From NCBI GenBank assembly GCA_009823395.1, contig CM020509.1:18582501-18646500 (forward strand): DNA of 64,000 nucleotides. Reading direction: 5' to 3'. The notes under the pieces were generated by a model. It did not search any database. It was not told the origin of the DNA and saw nothing but the letters and a program-made list of their open reading frames with translations. Every line of letters starts with the position of its first letter. Positions within the stretch are counted from its first letter, which is position 1. This DNA is from Thamnaconus septentrionalis. Lineage: Eukaryota; Chordata; Actinopteri; Tetraodontiformes; Monacanthidae. Of the stretch, positions 1 to 14,300 are shown in pieces. Position numbers and translations under genes: made by a program.

Positions 1-48
1 ACTCTAGATGGTAAGTGTTCCAGCAAAAAGGTCAACAGCCATAAAACA

Positions 49-74
49 AGAGAGAGAGAGAGAGAGAGAGAGAG
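49..74. repeat. (GA)n microsatellite
   Basis: About 13 uninterrupted GA dinucleotides in the upstream intron. No function is visible. Confidence 0.95.
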
Positions 75-734
75 GTTGAGACGCAGGGAGAGAGGCTGAT
101 GAGCGGGGGCCCAGTAAGTAGGCTGTGAGGGGGTTTGGAGGAGGGATGAAGTGGTGACGAGGAGACGACGGGAGAGCCGGTGAGGACTGCCGCCGCAGTC
201 ATTACTTGAGTGTGTGCAACATTCGGCTAATGGAGGTACCGGGCGGTGGGCAGAACCACGGCAGAAGAGTAAGCGGAAGAAGAAGAAGAAGAGAGAAAGG
301 AGAGCAATCCAGACGAGTGGGCGTGGGGGGGGGGGAGGTTGAACCAAGTGAAGGAGGGAACGGTGGGAAAATGCTAAATGCATCAGTTTTGGAATGGCCT
401 GTCATCCCTCAGCGAGCCGCCACCCCGTCCCCGCCCCCCTCCCAGGCCGCACACTCTCATTTATAAAACTATGATAGGTTGTTCCGCTCCGCCGCGCAAT
501 GTAATGCAGCGCGCGCAGCCGCGATGCGTTCAAAAGCACCCCACCCCACACCCAAAGTTTTTTTGGGCAGGGGGGAGAGGGATGGTGATGGTGGTGGTGG
601 TGGGGGGCGGCAAAACACGCTATATTTTTCCTGTTTAATTCTAATGGGAAGCGAGCGAGTAGATACAGGGCTGGAAGGAGCGTCTCTAAATGTATCGTTG
701 TAAAATGAAATGTTATTCCGACTCGCACGGCCCT

Positions 735-735
<1 letters not shown>

Positions 736-781
<46 letters not shown>
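736..781. repeat. (TC)n microsatellite
   Basis: About 22 uninterrupted TC dinucleotides followed by a C run. It does not abut an exon. Confidence 0.95.
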
Positions 782-782
<1 letters not shown>

Positions 783-1634
783 CCCTCCGCCGCCGCCGTC
801 CTACCTATCTGTGTTTTCCACCCTCAGCCACCTCCCTCCCCACTTACTGCTAAAGATGGAGTACTTACACTCCCGGAGAATCCCACTGGGACTTTGCTGG
901 GAAGTTAACCCAAGAAATAGAATGTAGAAGGCAAATCGCTTGGGGAAACTGTTTATCAGACTTTTTTTTTCAGCCCAGCATCGGCATGAACCATCCCGTG
1001 CGAATGATCTAGTCGTTTTTTTTTTTTTTTTGAAATGAAAGGGCAGGACGTGAAGGTGTAAAAATAATAATAACAAATAATCATAATGACAATAACATGA
1101 AAGAGTCGTGCCCCCCGCTGCTGATGTGAAGAATGTGTGCGTGTCCGTGTCGGCTCCTGTCATCGGCTGACAGTTCAATTAGTCTGAACTAAATGATGCA
1201 CGGCGCCTCCCTCACGGCCCCGTTAATCTGCAGCGTTGTGCGTCGGAGGGCCTCCGACTTTGCACGAGCGAACAGCAGAAACAACACTTTCAGCGAGTGA
1301 TAATAATACATTTTATTTTCGTAGATGACGCTTGTCAAGAGCAAGAAGAGGACCACCTGCAAAAAACACAAATGCAAACGCAACACTTCTGCTCCGGTGT
1401 GATTTCCACTGCAAGTCCAGCTTGGATATTTTGGAAGTGCTTCCTATTGGAAACCTTTTCCATGGGAACTTTGGTGTTATCCAAAAAAAACAAACTCGTT
1501 ATCGTTTCTCAACATTAATATTAAAAAACAACAACATTGTTTTGTCATAAGTAGACAACCAACATACAAAAAATAATGCAGTTTAAAAAAAAATGGTTGG
1601 TTGATGTTGTAATTCATCATCATCATCATCATCA

Positions 1635-2010
1635 TCACTTTTATTTAACCAGGCAAGCCAATTAAGAACAGATTCTTATTTACAGTGACGGCCTGACAAG
1701 TGACAAGGGCCCCTTGACAAGGGTGGAATAGGGAATAAAACACAGTTTTAAAAAATCATAAAAACACAACAACAACAACAATCAACATCATAAAATCTCA
1801 ACAACAACAACAACACAGACAGGCATTATTACATGGTAGTAAAACAGTTGCAGGAGTCAGTGAAAGCGTCTGAGAGAGCAGCTGTGAAGGCAGGGATGGG
1901 AGTGAACTGGTCTAGTTTGAGGGCTTTTCGGAGATCAGTCCAGTCGTGGTCAGCAGCAGCAGACTGAAATGATGCAAGACCAGTGGAGGTGGAGGTGGTC
2001 GCCATTTTAT
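1635..2010 (-). repeat. Dispersed fish retroposon-like fragment
   Basis: Begins after a CAT trinucleotide run (about 1615-1637). It has the block TTTTATTTAACCAGGCAAG, then an 'AATTAAGAACAGATTCTTATTTACAGTGACGG' type segment (about 1660-1690) and CAA-rich spacers. I recognise this block as widespread in teleost genomes, but no database search was possible. The minus orientation is inferred from the usual placement of the A/T-rich end. Boundaries are approximate. Confidence 0.5.
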
Positions 2011-3619
2011 TCCATCAAGCCCTCATGGTTGTGCATGAACTTCCTCGCTGTGCTTGTGGGAGCTTTCATGAATGTTTACCTGCCTCAGAGGTCCCAGTGG
2101 AGACTTTGGCTAAAAAAAAAAAAAAAAAGAAAAAAAACATCCTATTAATCACTTAATTAACGTGACCGGTGGCCCCACATGAGCAAAGCAGCCATTATCA
2201 TCCATCCGGTTTCTGTCTCCCCGCACAACAGGTGCAGTTGCCGCGTATTTATTTGTATTTTTTGTTTTCTTTTTAAAGAGGGGGAGGAAGAGTCGAAATC
2301 GAAAGGGATCGTTTTCACCCCTCGTGCTCCATCGGCGGGGGGAAAAAAAAAAAAAACTACCCAGAGTTTTAATTAGGCGCTCTTCATCATCAGGGGAAGG
2401 AGCGTGGGCGCTCACGTGGACGCTCGCTCGTGGCGCTGCGCGTTGGAGCGTGCAGGGGGAAATTAAAAAAAAGTCGCGGGCTGCACCTGCAGCACTCGGC
2501 CGCGGCTGCACCGCCGTGGATTTGTTTATCTAAGCAGCCATTTTGTGCGTGCATTAGGAGGTGCGTGTCAAGTGCGTTTCTTTTTTTTCTCCTTTTTTTT
2601 CTTCTCTCCTTCTCCCTCCTCTGCCGGGACGACGGCAATCAGCAGACAGAGTACAGACAGCAGAGACGCCCGCAGCCGTTAGAAGTTTGCTCACCTTGAT
2701 CTGCATGCAGCAGGCGTCCTCAGACTGCCACCAGCACTGAGTGACTTTGTGATTTGAGTCTTTGCTTTTATTTGATGTTCTCAAAAGTGTCGGCGGAAGA
2801 GAGAAAGGGGGGGTGGAGAGGGGGGGGGGGGCGTTGAGGAAGAAAAAAAAACAACCTGCAATGATTTAGTCTTTGTTCTTCACATCAGCCGTGGGACTCT
2901 GCACATCTTTTTCACACTCTTTTTTTTTTTTTTTTTTTTCAAGTGACGTTTCATTACAACATCGCATCTTGGGGTTGGTCAGAAAAATGCAAATGTATCA
3001 TTTAACGCATTTTACTGGGCGTCTCAGTAGACGCTAATTAATTTCTTTAATGGGCAGGTGTTGGTTGTTTTTATTTAACGGCGCGCTGGCTGGATTGTTG
3101 TCCTTGTAAACAGTTTTTTTTTTTACGAGTGGGAGGGGTGGGAGCGGAGTGTGTGTGTGAGTGGGGGGCGGAGGAGGGATCCGGCTTCCTCCCTCCCTCA
3201 CTCCCACCCACCGTATTGCCTTTGTTGTTTAGAAGGCCCATATGGATTGTGAATCGGCGGCAGCTTTCAAAGCGTCATTAGTCATGCATAAAAGACGGTG
3301 TTGGCGCTTTAATAGCAGCCCTCGGGCTCGGCCTCTCAAGAAGTGCCTTAATTGCGCACCTCTGCCACATTCCGTGTTCCGCCGCGCAGGTGCACTCGCA
3401 TGCACATGTGTGACAAGCACTGTGTGTGTGCGTGTGTGTGTGTGCGGAAGTGTTTAATGATTGTCCAAGTTACTAACTGGCCACTAATAAGCCGGCGGAG
3501 GCAGAACGCTAGGATGAGCATTAAAAGATAAATGGAACACGCCCACCGCAAGCCTTGAATAATGACCTTTTTTCAATTGTTTCTTTCCTTCTTTCCCATA
3601 TGTGCGTGTGTGCGTGTAG

Positions 3620-3793
3620 CCGTGCACCTGTTAGGTCTGACCTGGCATCTGCGGCACGGCGAGAGCCAGCTGTACGAGAACGGCCTCAGCTCGGGGGACC
3701 ATCAGCAGGAGGAGCGCGGCAAGTCCAGGCCCACCAGCTCCGTCCACCTGCTGGACACGCTCAACCCCGAAAACACGCACGCCGGCGACAAAG
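3620..3793 (+). CDS. tenm1: tenm1 exon 1 of window: juxtamembrane ectodomain
   Basis: 174 nt, residues 1-58, phase 1 at both ends. It starts [11 protein letters not shown], the motif that follows the transmembrane helix in teneurins, so the helix is encoded by the preceding exon outside the window. The rest is a hydrophilic, low-conservation linker ([18 protein letters not shown], then a Ser/Thr/Pro-rich part). The acceptor is preceded by a TG-rich stretch (about 3600-3617), and its pyrimidine tract lies further up at about 3570-3598. The exon is symmetric, so skipping would keep the frame. Confidence 0.88.
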
Positions 3794-6700
3794 GTACTCC
3801 GACTGCTGCGCCGTGCCGCGTCGCTGCGCCGTCTTTTGTTGTTCAATCATTCTGAACACACTGGGAAAAAAACTGACCGAAATTGCCCCTAGCACCCCCT
3901 GTGGTGGCGGCGGGATTTTGTAAGTTCTCAAGTCAATGTTTTGCTCAAACTCTACTTCCTCTCACATACCCTGGAACTGAAAGCATTTTCAATCTAACTA
4001 GAAATTTCAGTGGTTCTCCTTGAATTGTGAAAGGGAAATTTCACTGCCAGTTTTCAAACTCTTTCTCTGGGGTCTTCAGCCAATGGGTGAATTTAAAAAA
4101 AAAAAAAAAAAAAGGAATTTGGAAATGTTCAGTCCAGATTGTCTAGTTTTCTAACCCTTAATGCTCAGTCCTTTCCGTCCATTGTTCCTTGGCGGTCAGG
4201 CCGATAATGATGTTTTTCTCGCAGACTGCTATTCCGCTGCGCAGGATGTCACAGAGTTCATTCTTCTTCTTTTTCTGTCTGGGAGAATAAGATGCATTAA
4301 ATTTCTGGAATTGCAGCGAGTTCACCAGTTCTTCACTAAACTCTTGCTCATCTCTGGTGGAGGGCCGGTGACTCATGGGCTACGTTGCTCAGCTGTGCGA
4401 GAACAACGGCGAGCTGGGGCGAGGGCCCTTCGTCAATGCTGCATCTGCGCTTTGCTTCGTTCTCGTCAGCTGCGGCCGTTTTGAAAGCCTCCTTTTGCGC
4501 GTCGTCTAATCACGACGCTTGTGCTCTCCCTCTTTGACTGGGTTTCACTCTGTTTGCACATTTTGGAAATGTGTTTAATTTGTTTAGGGGATCTACGGAT
4601 TGGTGCCATTCAACACGTACATCTGCGCGGCTGACACCTGTGAAAACAGAACCAACGCAGACAAAACAGAAGCGGCACTTTGCCCAAACTGGAAGATCAA
4701 CTAGAATCTGATCTCGTCGAACCGACACTCGAGCTCCGACGGCAGCCACTCGCGGGACTTTAGGCGGCAGGCGATAATTAGCTCGGCTGTGCACAGAGTG
4801 CACATACCCGTGTTATTTACCTCCCGTCCGCTGCTCTCCCCTTTCGGCACTTGATGTCAAATATTTTCATTGATAAATTAAATCACACGCGGAGCCTGGC
4901 CAATATTCTAGCCACAGGTAGATTCAGTTAACTGAGTCGGCATATGCAAACATGCTAAAGGTCAGCCGTTGAACTTTAGCGCTCTCAAAATATCCACCCC
5001 ATTATACACCTGTATTTATGTTTCCGCCAGCCTCACGCGATGAAAAAAAAAAAAATCCCGACAGCTTGCGCTGACATTTATTTTCTTCTCTTTTTTTTCT
5101 TTTGGAGGGGATTTAATTGAAATACCATTATTATAATAATACTATTTTGAGTACAACATCCTCTGTAATTGTCAATACAGACAGCTACATGGGAACAAGT
5201 TGACAATAGATGTGTTTACACTGACACAAATAATCAGAATAAAGGCCCAATCAGATTAAAAATGCTTCATGTAAACACGTCAATGGGAAGATTCTGATCC
5301 GATCCGGTCCGTTCGGAACAAAATTTTATTCCAAACGAGCAGAGGTGGTTTATGCCGATCATTATTCTGAATGTCGTCCATGTACACACCCATTCGGATC
5401 CTGTCTCGGACTATCTCCACTGCGCATGCGTGCTACGTCTGCGTGGTGCGTTTTCACGTTAACGGCAGCTGGTCATTTTTTCGCGAAACATAAATGAAAC
5501 AATAGACCAACTAAAGAACCGCTGGAAAAGTTTGAAGGCTTGTGAACGAGCCGAGGACGTGCGGACAACGCAGGCGGAAGTACAGCTTCTTCTTCTACTA
5601 CTATTTCTGGAAAATTAGACATTGACATCGTTAGATTCTGATGAAACGCTTGGCGTTTTATTTAGTGTCCATGAAAACAGTGGATTTGGAATTTCCGATC
5701 AACCAAGGTTTAGATCGGATTGGAGAAATGTGCGCATATAAACATAGCTACGGACTCTATAGATCTGTTCCTGAATTCCAGCCGTTCTCTGCTGCCTTTT
5801 GGGCTCCGGCTTGCACGTCGTCGTCGTGCGGCATGAAGCTATACGGCCAAATAAATTGCCTCTGCCACTGCTCTCACCTCTCACGCTGAATGCCACTGCG
5901 CCATTGCTCGCAGTCAGTCGGAATTCTGAATTCAGATCCTCGGATGCACAGCGGCAACAATTTCAACAGTTGTGATTTCTGCAGAAATGGCTCCTTTTCT
6001 CTCTCTGACCTCTCCACGTTTTTATAGTTGCAATCACGAAAAAAGGTTAGTCCTTGCTCTGCAGAAGAGGGCAAACTCATCATGTCTGTCATGCAGAGAG
6101 AGTTAAAGGTACATAGTCATTCGCTTCAGCTTGCAGTTAGCATTTACGCTACTAGCGTTTAGCCATAGCATAACTGTTACGGATGTTCATCGACACCAAC
6201 AGTCACTACATGCATAAAAATTAGATGACTTTACAATATCTATTTATCTATATCCCAGTCATCATTGTGCTGCATTTTGTAAGTAAAGCTGTGAGATTGT
6301 TACACGATCGACCCGAATCATCGTTGGAATTTCTGACACAATCTAAATTTTATCGCAGGCCATCTTTGGTCGTTCAACTGTGATGGTCTCGATGGTCGCT
6401 CACACAATGCTCTTCGGCCAAAAAAAAAAAATCGTACAGCGTTGCTGCAGCCTTAACAGAACTGTGAGACGAAACAAAGCCGTTTCCAACCAGCAGCGAG
6501 CGCCGCGTCGGGAGTCACCCGCCCAGAAATCAGCCTTGAACTGATTACTCGTCTATTAGAACGGCGAGGTAATTGGCTAATCACGTTTCCTCTCGGCCAC
6601 TGCGTGTCTGGAATAACCCTCCACCACTCCGCCGCCTCTCAACCAGCCCCAGGAATTACTAACACCAATTTAACCCCCGTGACACGGGACATTAATTGTG

Positions 6701-9028
6701 AGTGTTCGGGGGTCACGGAGTCAGGACAGGACACGGAAACCTTCATGCCTTTTAACGGAACGACAGAGGCGGATATTAGAACGGGTGGCTGCGTGGCGAA
6801 GCTCGCAGTTCAGCACTTCCGGGGGATGCGTGCGTGCCGAGTCAAACTGCAACCCGCTGCAGTTTGGCCAACCTGGGACGTCCCTAAAGCAACTATTTCT
6901 TGATGAATCCTCACATTCCGGGGATTAACGCGCTCATCAGTAGCTAAATCCTCTGATAGTGCGCGCGGGGGTCACGGAATTCTCTTCCGCGAGGTTGTTG
7001 ACTCACCGCAATCTATTGTTTCAGTTCCTATTGCTTTAAAACGCTTTGATGAAAGCTCGGGAAAATCAAAATGGGCAAAGCTAAGCCGCTGATGTAGCGC
7101 TGGCTGCTGTTGGCTCCTGCTGGTGGTGGTGGTTTGTGTTGGGGGGGTGGTGGCTCAGATTAATAAAATTGGCACGGTGGAGGTGGTCGGCAGGCAGAGG
7201 AGGGCCAGAGAGATTAGAGATTAGACTGTAATCCAGTGTGGCAGATTATCACGCTCATCCTGCTGTACCCATCACCTCTCACACTGAGGGACCACACAAT
7301 CCCTGAGATTACATGGCGGAGAATGGTGAGGGGAGGCAGCGGCGCAGAATGAAAATGACCAAAGCGGTAGTGGGGGTGGGGTGGGGTGCTAGGGAGCGAT
7401 GACGGATGCTGGGAGAAGAAGGAGGAGGAGGAGGATTGATGGAGACCAATTCACGTGTATAATGTTTTGGGATAAAAGTGTCAAAAATGAATAATTGCAA
7501 ACATTATAATGCGCTCGACGCTTGAAACGCCGCGTTTCTCTCCCCCCGCCCGCCCGCCAGCCCTTTATTTTTATTTTTCCAGCCCGGCGACGAGAAAAGC
7601 AAACAGCGAAAACGGCGTCGTTTGGGATATTTGGAATGGAATTAGTTCATACTCGACTTGGCCGCTACGAAAACGAGTAGCGCCGTCGACGTCATAACCG
7701 TGGGAGCGTGAAGACTGAGTTTGAGGAGAGGAGAGCCATCCAGGGGGGGGTGGCCATCAGTCTGTTCTGACACCAGGAAGAGATGGAGGGGAGTGTGTGT
7801 CGGAGGGTGGGGGGAGGGAGTGAAGTGACTGTGGAAGGCAGAAATCTCCCTATATTCTCATTTGCGTGTTTTTCTGTGTCGCTGTATTACTGGTGGCAGC
7901 TGAACGCTAATCCACCTGGTGCAGCCCTGCAGCCCCGCAGCCCTGCAGCCCTGCAGCGGCAGCTAATTGACATGATGTGTCATGTCTGGATTGGCCACCG
8001 TCTTGACAAGCGCTGTTTCATGTTAGGTTTTTTTTTTCTCTCTCATCACATCATAGCAGAGAGAGCAACCGGCAGCCCTTTGCTCTGCACACCAGAGCCG
8101 CCGCCGCCGTCGCCGCTTTAATTAGGGCGACATTAATTGCAATTCACCCCCGTGATGATCAACCTCGGGCTGCCGCACGTGCCAGCCGGTGCACGAGCCC
8201 CAACGCTGGCTGGCTGGGTGTATTCTCCCCCTGTGTCTGCATCTAAAATCCATGCGCGCCAGCACACACACACACACACACAATAATTCCTCTGGTTGTG
8301 GATGAAAGCAAAAAGTGCTCAGAAGCGGGGCGCAGGGATAGAACTGTCATTGGATTCCCCGCAGTTAATAAAGTGCATTGAAGTTTTCTGAATAATATTT
8401 CAGTCAAAAAAGCAATCCGGGATATATTAATAATGTGATATGATACAAACTGACATACAGTAGGCCGGCGTAATGTCTCATTATTCGGGGTTGGGGGATG
8501 ATGAAACGCCGGGCTTGTGGGATGTCATCCGGCAAAGACCCCCACCCCCCACCCCCTCCCTCTACCTCCTCCCCCCCCCATCCACTCCGCTGTATGCAAT
8601 GATTGTATAATACCTCGGCGCGGAGGAAAGAGAGTCGAGCGCGGAATTGTTTTCACTCGGCCCGACGGCGGCCCGCGCGCTTTGGAAATGGCGCGGAGAT
8701 GGATGGAATGTGACACAGACGGAGAGAAGAGCTCTTAAAGAGCACATCAATATTCCAGAGAGAGGAAGCCGCGTGTCAGAGGAGCGTGCACGAGGCGCGG
8801 TAGATATGCCGGGGCTGGAGGTGGGGGGTGCGCGCCTCCGTGGGTGGGAGCCGGAGAGAGTGTGTGCGCACGCTCGGCGCAGAACTGCTGATGGACTTAG
8901 TCGCCGTTACACCGCTCGCATTGATTTTCTCACGCTGGGAAACAGTCTCGGATTGTAACCCGGCACACAAACGCACGCACGCGGTCACGCGCGCGCGAGT
9001 ATAGAGAGAGAGAGAGAGAGAGAGAGAG

Positions 9029-9086
<58 letters not shown>

Positions 9087-10417
9087 CGGCAAAGATTCAA
9101 ACAGACACGGTTGGAAGAAAAATAAAATAAACACAATTTCCCGCCGATTTTAGCGCTGCAACACTTTGGACGAGTAGTTTCCTCGTGACATTTTAGGACA
9201 TAAAGTGGCCTGACTTGAGAAAACAAAAACACAAAACACACACACACACACACACACACAGGTGATCGCGACACATTTGATCCCTTATTGATGAAAACAA
9301 CATACGACGATGGAAGTTCAGAGCAATTTTTTAGAGGTTGTTGAAGGTCGGAAATGACGGCAATCTTTGTATTGTATAGTTATTTTTTTTTCCATCACCT
9401 GCCCTGTGCAGCTCCAGAGTGAAAATAAAATAAATTGTCGCTATTATTTTCTTGAAGTGAGTTTGCACGTCTTTTCTTTGCCACAACACAGGCGTGGGGG
9501 ATGAGGGCGAGGGGAATAAACATTATGGATTTAACCCCCTTCACTGTGCAGTATTTAAAGCCGTTGCATTAACTCCACCTCGATGCGAGGCAACATTAAA
9601 AAGCAATTAACATTACTGAAGCTTATTCTAATAAATCACACGCTGGAGGAATTTTTTTTTTCAACGTGAAATAAAAAGAAACACATTACATTAACTTCTC
9701 AAAAAAGGTGCCTTGTTAGCCTGTATGTTCTTTTCACCTGACAGCGTTGTATAGAATACCAGGCACAAAGTATGGTCGGGAGTCATAATAGTGTGCTTGG
9801 ATTATGTTTTTTTTGTTTGTTTGTTTGTTTTTACAAAACAATCCTCTGAATCAAGTAGGACCATCAGAAAAAAGCAAGATTATGTAAATGCAACTCAAAC
9901 TAACATTGCATTCCCAATCTACTAAAATCTCAATATTTGAAGTATTTATGTGTGTCAATAGAAATATTAAATAAAAATTCTGTGACAGGTTAAAAAGGGT
10001 TTTTACTTTCGATTATTGTCCGTACGTGACGTGTAATAACTCACCTCACCACTGGGGACACTAATTCCTATGAACAACGTTCCAATGTGAAGACTAACAG
10101 GATGGCCTGGATGGATATTTATCCACTTCTGTGCCTCCTCGGGCTTATGAAAAAATAAAACACACAAGTGCAATACGACGCAAGGCGTAATACACATGTA
10201 ACAGCGTCGCGGCCACTTGATGCCACAGAGTGGCTACATGCAGCTCGTGAACAGGAGGGACTCACCTGTCACAGGCTGTAGCCTCAGGCCCAACGGCGGA
10301 GGGTGGGGGTTGGAGAGGGGGCGGAGGAGAGGTGGGGGCGGGGGGAGTGATGGAAGGCCCTGAGGCCAAGCAGCGTTATCTTCTCCTCACTCTGACTGAC
10401 ACTCATTAGGCTTCACA

Positions 10418-10455
<38 letters not shown>

Positions 10456-11306
10456 TGGAAGCTTATTAAGCCAACTGCTCAAAAGGCCCTTAATTGAATC
10501 CAAGTCATTACGGGGACCTCGGCCATTGTGATATTTTTTAATCATCCTGCGGCAAATTCAATGTCTTTCCACATTTGGAACTGTATTAATGTTGTCGCCG
10601 TCAACCCTGCATGTGTGAGTCCGACACGTCGGCCGGAGCTCCAGCAGCCAATCAGCATGCACCGTTCGGCTCCCCTCAGACTCACACGTCCCGTCCTATA
10701 TCAACCTCAAGACCCCAGCTGGCGCGCTCGGATCTGCTCTCCATTAGCATGGCAGGGATAACGGCATTAATTGCAAAGACAGTTTAGTTCCTCGGAAAAT
10801 AGATTACAGGTGTAATTGTTTTAGCCGGACTAAAACCCGCAGGCAAGAGAAATTAATTAGACCTTTGTGTCCCCGACCTTAATGGAGTGTCGTCTCTTTT
10901 GTCCGCGCTGCCTGCCGCGCACTCACTCACGTGCACAGCGACACACAACCGCAGGCGCGGCCGCTTTAATAACGACGATTCAGAACCGAAAGGAAAGCAG
11001 AATAATTTAAATATTTAAAGCTAAAAAAAAACCCCAAAAAAACAGCCTAAATTTAGCTACCAGTTATAAAATATTATGATTTGTATCTGTGTAAGCACGT
11101 TGTGGGTGTCAGTGGAGGTTGTGTTATGTTCACACTGGCCGACACAGCGTCATCAATGTTCCCCACACCCCAACCCCAGCCCCAGCCCTTTAATATATCC
11201 GTCAGCCGCGTGTTGTCGTGACGCTTGACGGCCGCCACGAATTAGCAATGCAACATTTGTATCGCCTCTTTAAACAAGCTCAACATTTTTGAAATGAACC
11301 TTATTA

Positions 11307-11340
<34 letters not shown>

Positions 11341-14300
11341 CCGCAAACTCGCGTCCGCTGCCAGCTGATGATGAAAAGCCACGGGGCTGTGATTTATGCC
11401 GTGCCATTTATTTTTATGATTTTTCCTCTAAGGAACCAGTTGCGAGTGTGAATTTCAAGTTGCTTATTAAAGCTGCGTGAGAGCAAGGTGTTGAAGGGAA
11501 TTTGCCCTTTTGCCATAATCTCTATACGCTCATATGAGTCAGTAGAGCCAGAGCCAGATCAGCTGTCAGAGACGGTCAATGTGTCCCTCACTCAAAACTC
11601 ATCCGACGGCTCCACAGCGCCCTCGTGGACAAGGTGTGACCTGCACATTCACCACACTATGAATTATTATTGCATAATTATGTTGCACAAATGACGAATG
11701 AAGCAAATAATCAAAACTGCTTTCTCATGTAAACACCCTGGGTGAAGTGACTGATAATTAAAGGGAATGAACCTCCTCATATGACTATATAGGAATAATG
11801 TCCAACTGTCCCTTTAAGGAGTCTTCCCTCCCTGCTTGCACAGTGACGGGTCCAGTGCAGCCCTGTGTTTCTTTTGCCTGGAAAAAAAGAGCAAAATAAA
11901 AATAGTTTTCAGTTTGGCAGCAAGTCTTCAAAGAGCGGTCGCAGGTCTTTTTTTGTGTGTCAGGCTTCATGGGGGGCTGGCAGCAGGGGTCAGAGCAGCT
12001 GGGGCCTGGAGACGACTTCCCACCCACACCCACACCCACAACCATGGCCCCCACGGCCCACCCGCCCTCCACCCTCCACCTCCACCCTCCACCAGGCCCC
12101 TGTCCTGTCCACCACTTTACCTGGATCTGCTGGATCTGTGCCAGCAGTGCCGGCAGCCTCCACACACAGAGAAGGAGGAGGAGGAGGAGGAGGAGGAGGA
12201 GGAGGAGGAAGAGGAGGAGGAGGGAGAGGAGCAGTAGGAGTGGGAGGAGGTGGTAGTTTTGGAGCTGGAGGAAGAGGAGAATGGACAAGGGGAAAGAAGA
12301 GGATGAGGAGGAAGTGGAGGACGGGATGAAGAGCAGGAGGAAGTGGAGGAGAATGAGCAGGTGGAAGAAGAAGAGGAAATGGAGGAGGGGGAGGAAGAGG
12401 AGGAGGAAGGGAGGAGGTTGAGGTTTTGGAGCAGGAGGATGAGGAGGGGGAGGAGTAGGAGGATTGGGAGGAGGTGGTGGTTTAGGAGGTGAAGTAAGAG
12501 GAGGAAAAGGAGGAGGCTGAGGAAGAAGTGGAGGAGAAGGAGGAGGGGATGAGGAGGAGGAGTGGAAGGAGGTGGAGGAGCATGAAGATGATGAGGAGGC
12601 GGAGGAAGAGGAGGATAAGGTGGAGGATGAGGACGGACAGGAGGAGGAGGAGGAATCGGAGGAGGTGGAGGAAGAGATGGAAGAGGGGGAGAAGGTGGAG
12701 GGAGATGAGGAGGAGGAGGAGGATGAAGATGTGATGGGAAGCGTTTCTTCTTCTTCTGTCTTGCATCAGCGGCCGGAACCTCGCACCACCTCCTTCTTTC
12801 GTCCCCCTCCGGCTTCTCACCTCTTTTCTCTCCCACCCTTGGTCAATCCTTCACACACACCCCCCACCTCCCTCCCTCACCCGCTCCTCCGCTCACCACC
12901 ACCTCCTCCTCCACAGGCCTCACGGCACGCCGGTGCGCCGTCCTCTCCGTCGACACTGCGATGCCGCGGCGCTCGGCAGCTGTCCGGCCGTTGCATCAGT
13001 CGCACAGGAGCGACGCTACGCACTAATTAGCATCAGAAGGTCCTGTCCTGTGCTCGCCTGGCCGCCAGTCTGCCGCTGTGCCCACCTGACTGGGTGTCTG
13101 TTCGCCCGTCAGTGCCCCTGCCAACTGCCATCCTCACCACCACTCCCCCTCCTCCCACCCACTCTCGTCCGTGTCCCTTTATTTCATCTTGGAGTGAATA
13201 ACAAGGCTCCTCTTTCCTGGGGATATTCATCCTCCTCTGCAGGCCTTTATCTTTACAGGACGGAGCCCAGATTCACACTGAGATGAAAAGATGCGCCGCT
13301 TCAGATCTTTCCAAGCTGCTTTTATTTTATTCAGTGGAAGATTTATTTTTATTTTTTTTTTTTTTTTACATACAGGGGAACAGTCTGCCCGTCTCCGCCC
13401 CCGCCCCCCATATGCAACCCCTCCTCTTTTTTTCTTGCTTTAATTACAGGTCGTTTTGAATTCTCCTTTTGTTCCCGGCCCTCCTCTTTCCCTCCGCCGC
13501 TCTTTGTTCCTCCACCTCTGTTGCCAGTCTCTCTTGTCACGGCTCAGTCAAGTTCAATCAATTAACCAATTAATCAATTGGCTTTTATCAATGCGGCGTC
13601 CCACAGAAGAGGAAGAAGATAAAGGAGCCGCCAGATGAAAAGGAAAAAATCCGGTGGCTCCGACGTTTGTTAGGATGATATCCGACACCCAGCGCAAGAA
13701 GAGGGTCCCGAAAGACTAGCGGTCAGAGGGAAACGAGATGAACAATCTGAAGACACGGCGGCAGCGAGCGGCCTGACGCAATGCTAATGCTAATGTGAGC
13801 AGAGGCTTGACGGACAGGAGACACATTTGACAGTTTGGAAGAACACAAATATCACGTAACACATTCATGAAATGGATAGATTAAGTAATAGAATTAAAAT
13901 TAATTATTTTGTAGTCGATTAATCTTCTTTGAGTCAATTCGATTGGATTCAACCATTATTCCAATAGGCACAATAAATTAAAAATGACAAACGACTAGTC
14001 CATTATACAGAGCCAGCTGAGACGACAACCACAGCAGCAAAATGAAAGGATATACAAAAATGTGTCATGTTAAAGCTAATGTAAAGCATAAACCTAAATC
14101 AAGAACTATAGAAATATTGTGGCATTATGCGGCTGATTAATTATGCAAATCACAACAATCCTAATTGAATAGCACAACACAACAGTACACTCGCGGCTTT
14201 GAATACCAGCACGTGTGTGCAAGCATTGGGAAACAGTACTTTACACAAGCAGCTTATGGAAGAGCCAGTGGAACCCTTTTCCGGCATCTGTGCAGGCAAT

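Larger units (their letters stand above)
1..3619 (+). other. Upstream intron of tenm1 (no exon seen)
   Basis: No exon could be supported here. The stretch ends at the exon 1 acceptor (AG at 3618-3619), so it is intronic if the gene starts upstream, which the missing cytoplasmic and transmembrane exons imply. It holds GA and TC microsatellites, several poly-A/poly-T runs (1017-1031, 2924-2939), a dispersed fish-type repeat near 1635-2010 and GC-rich unique DNA near 2390-2530. Open frames here are short or low-complexity. I looked for a hydrophobic transmembrane exon in the right phase and did not find one. Confidence 0.6.

Noticed and set aside
1..3619. Possible transmembrane exon of tenm1 before exon 1
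   Set aside because: No hydrophobic exon ending in phase 1 with a GT donor could be found, so it probably lies upstream of the window.
12117..12836. Long open frames on both strands (up to about 240 residues)
   Set aside because: They translate the purine-rich GGA block into Ser/Pro/Leu or Glu/Arg runs. There is no domain, codon signal or splice structure.
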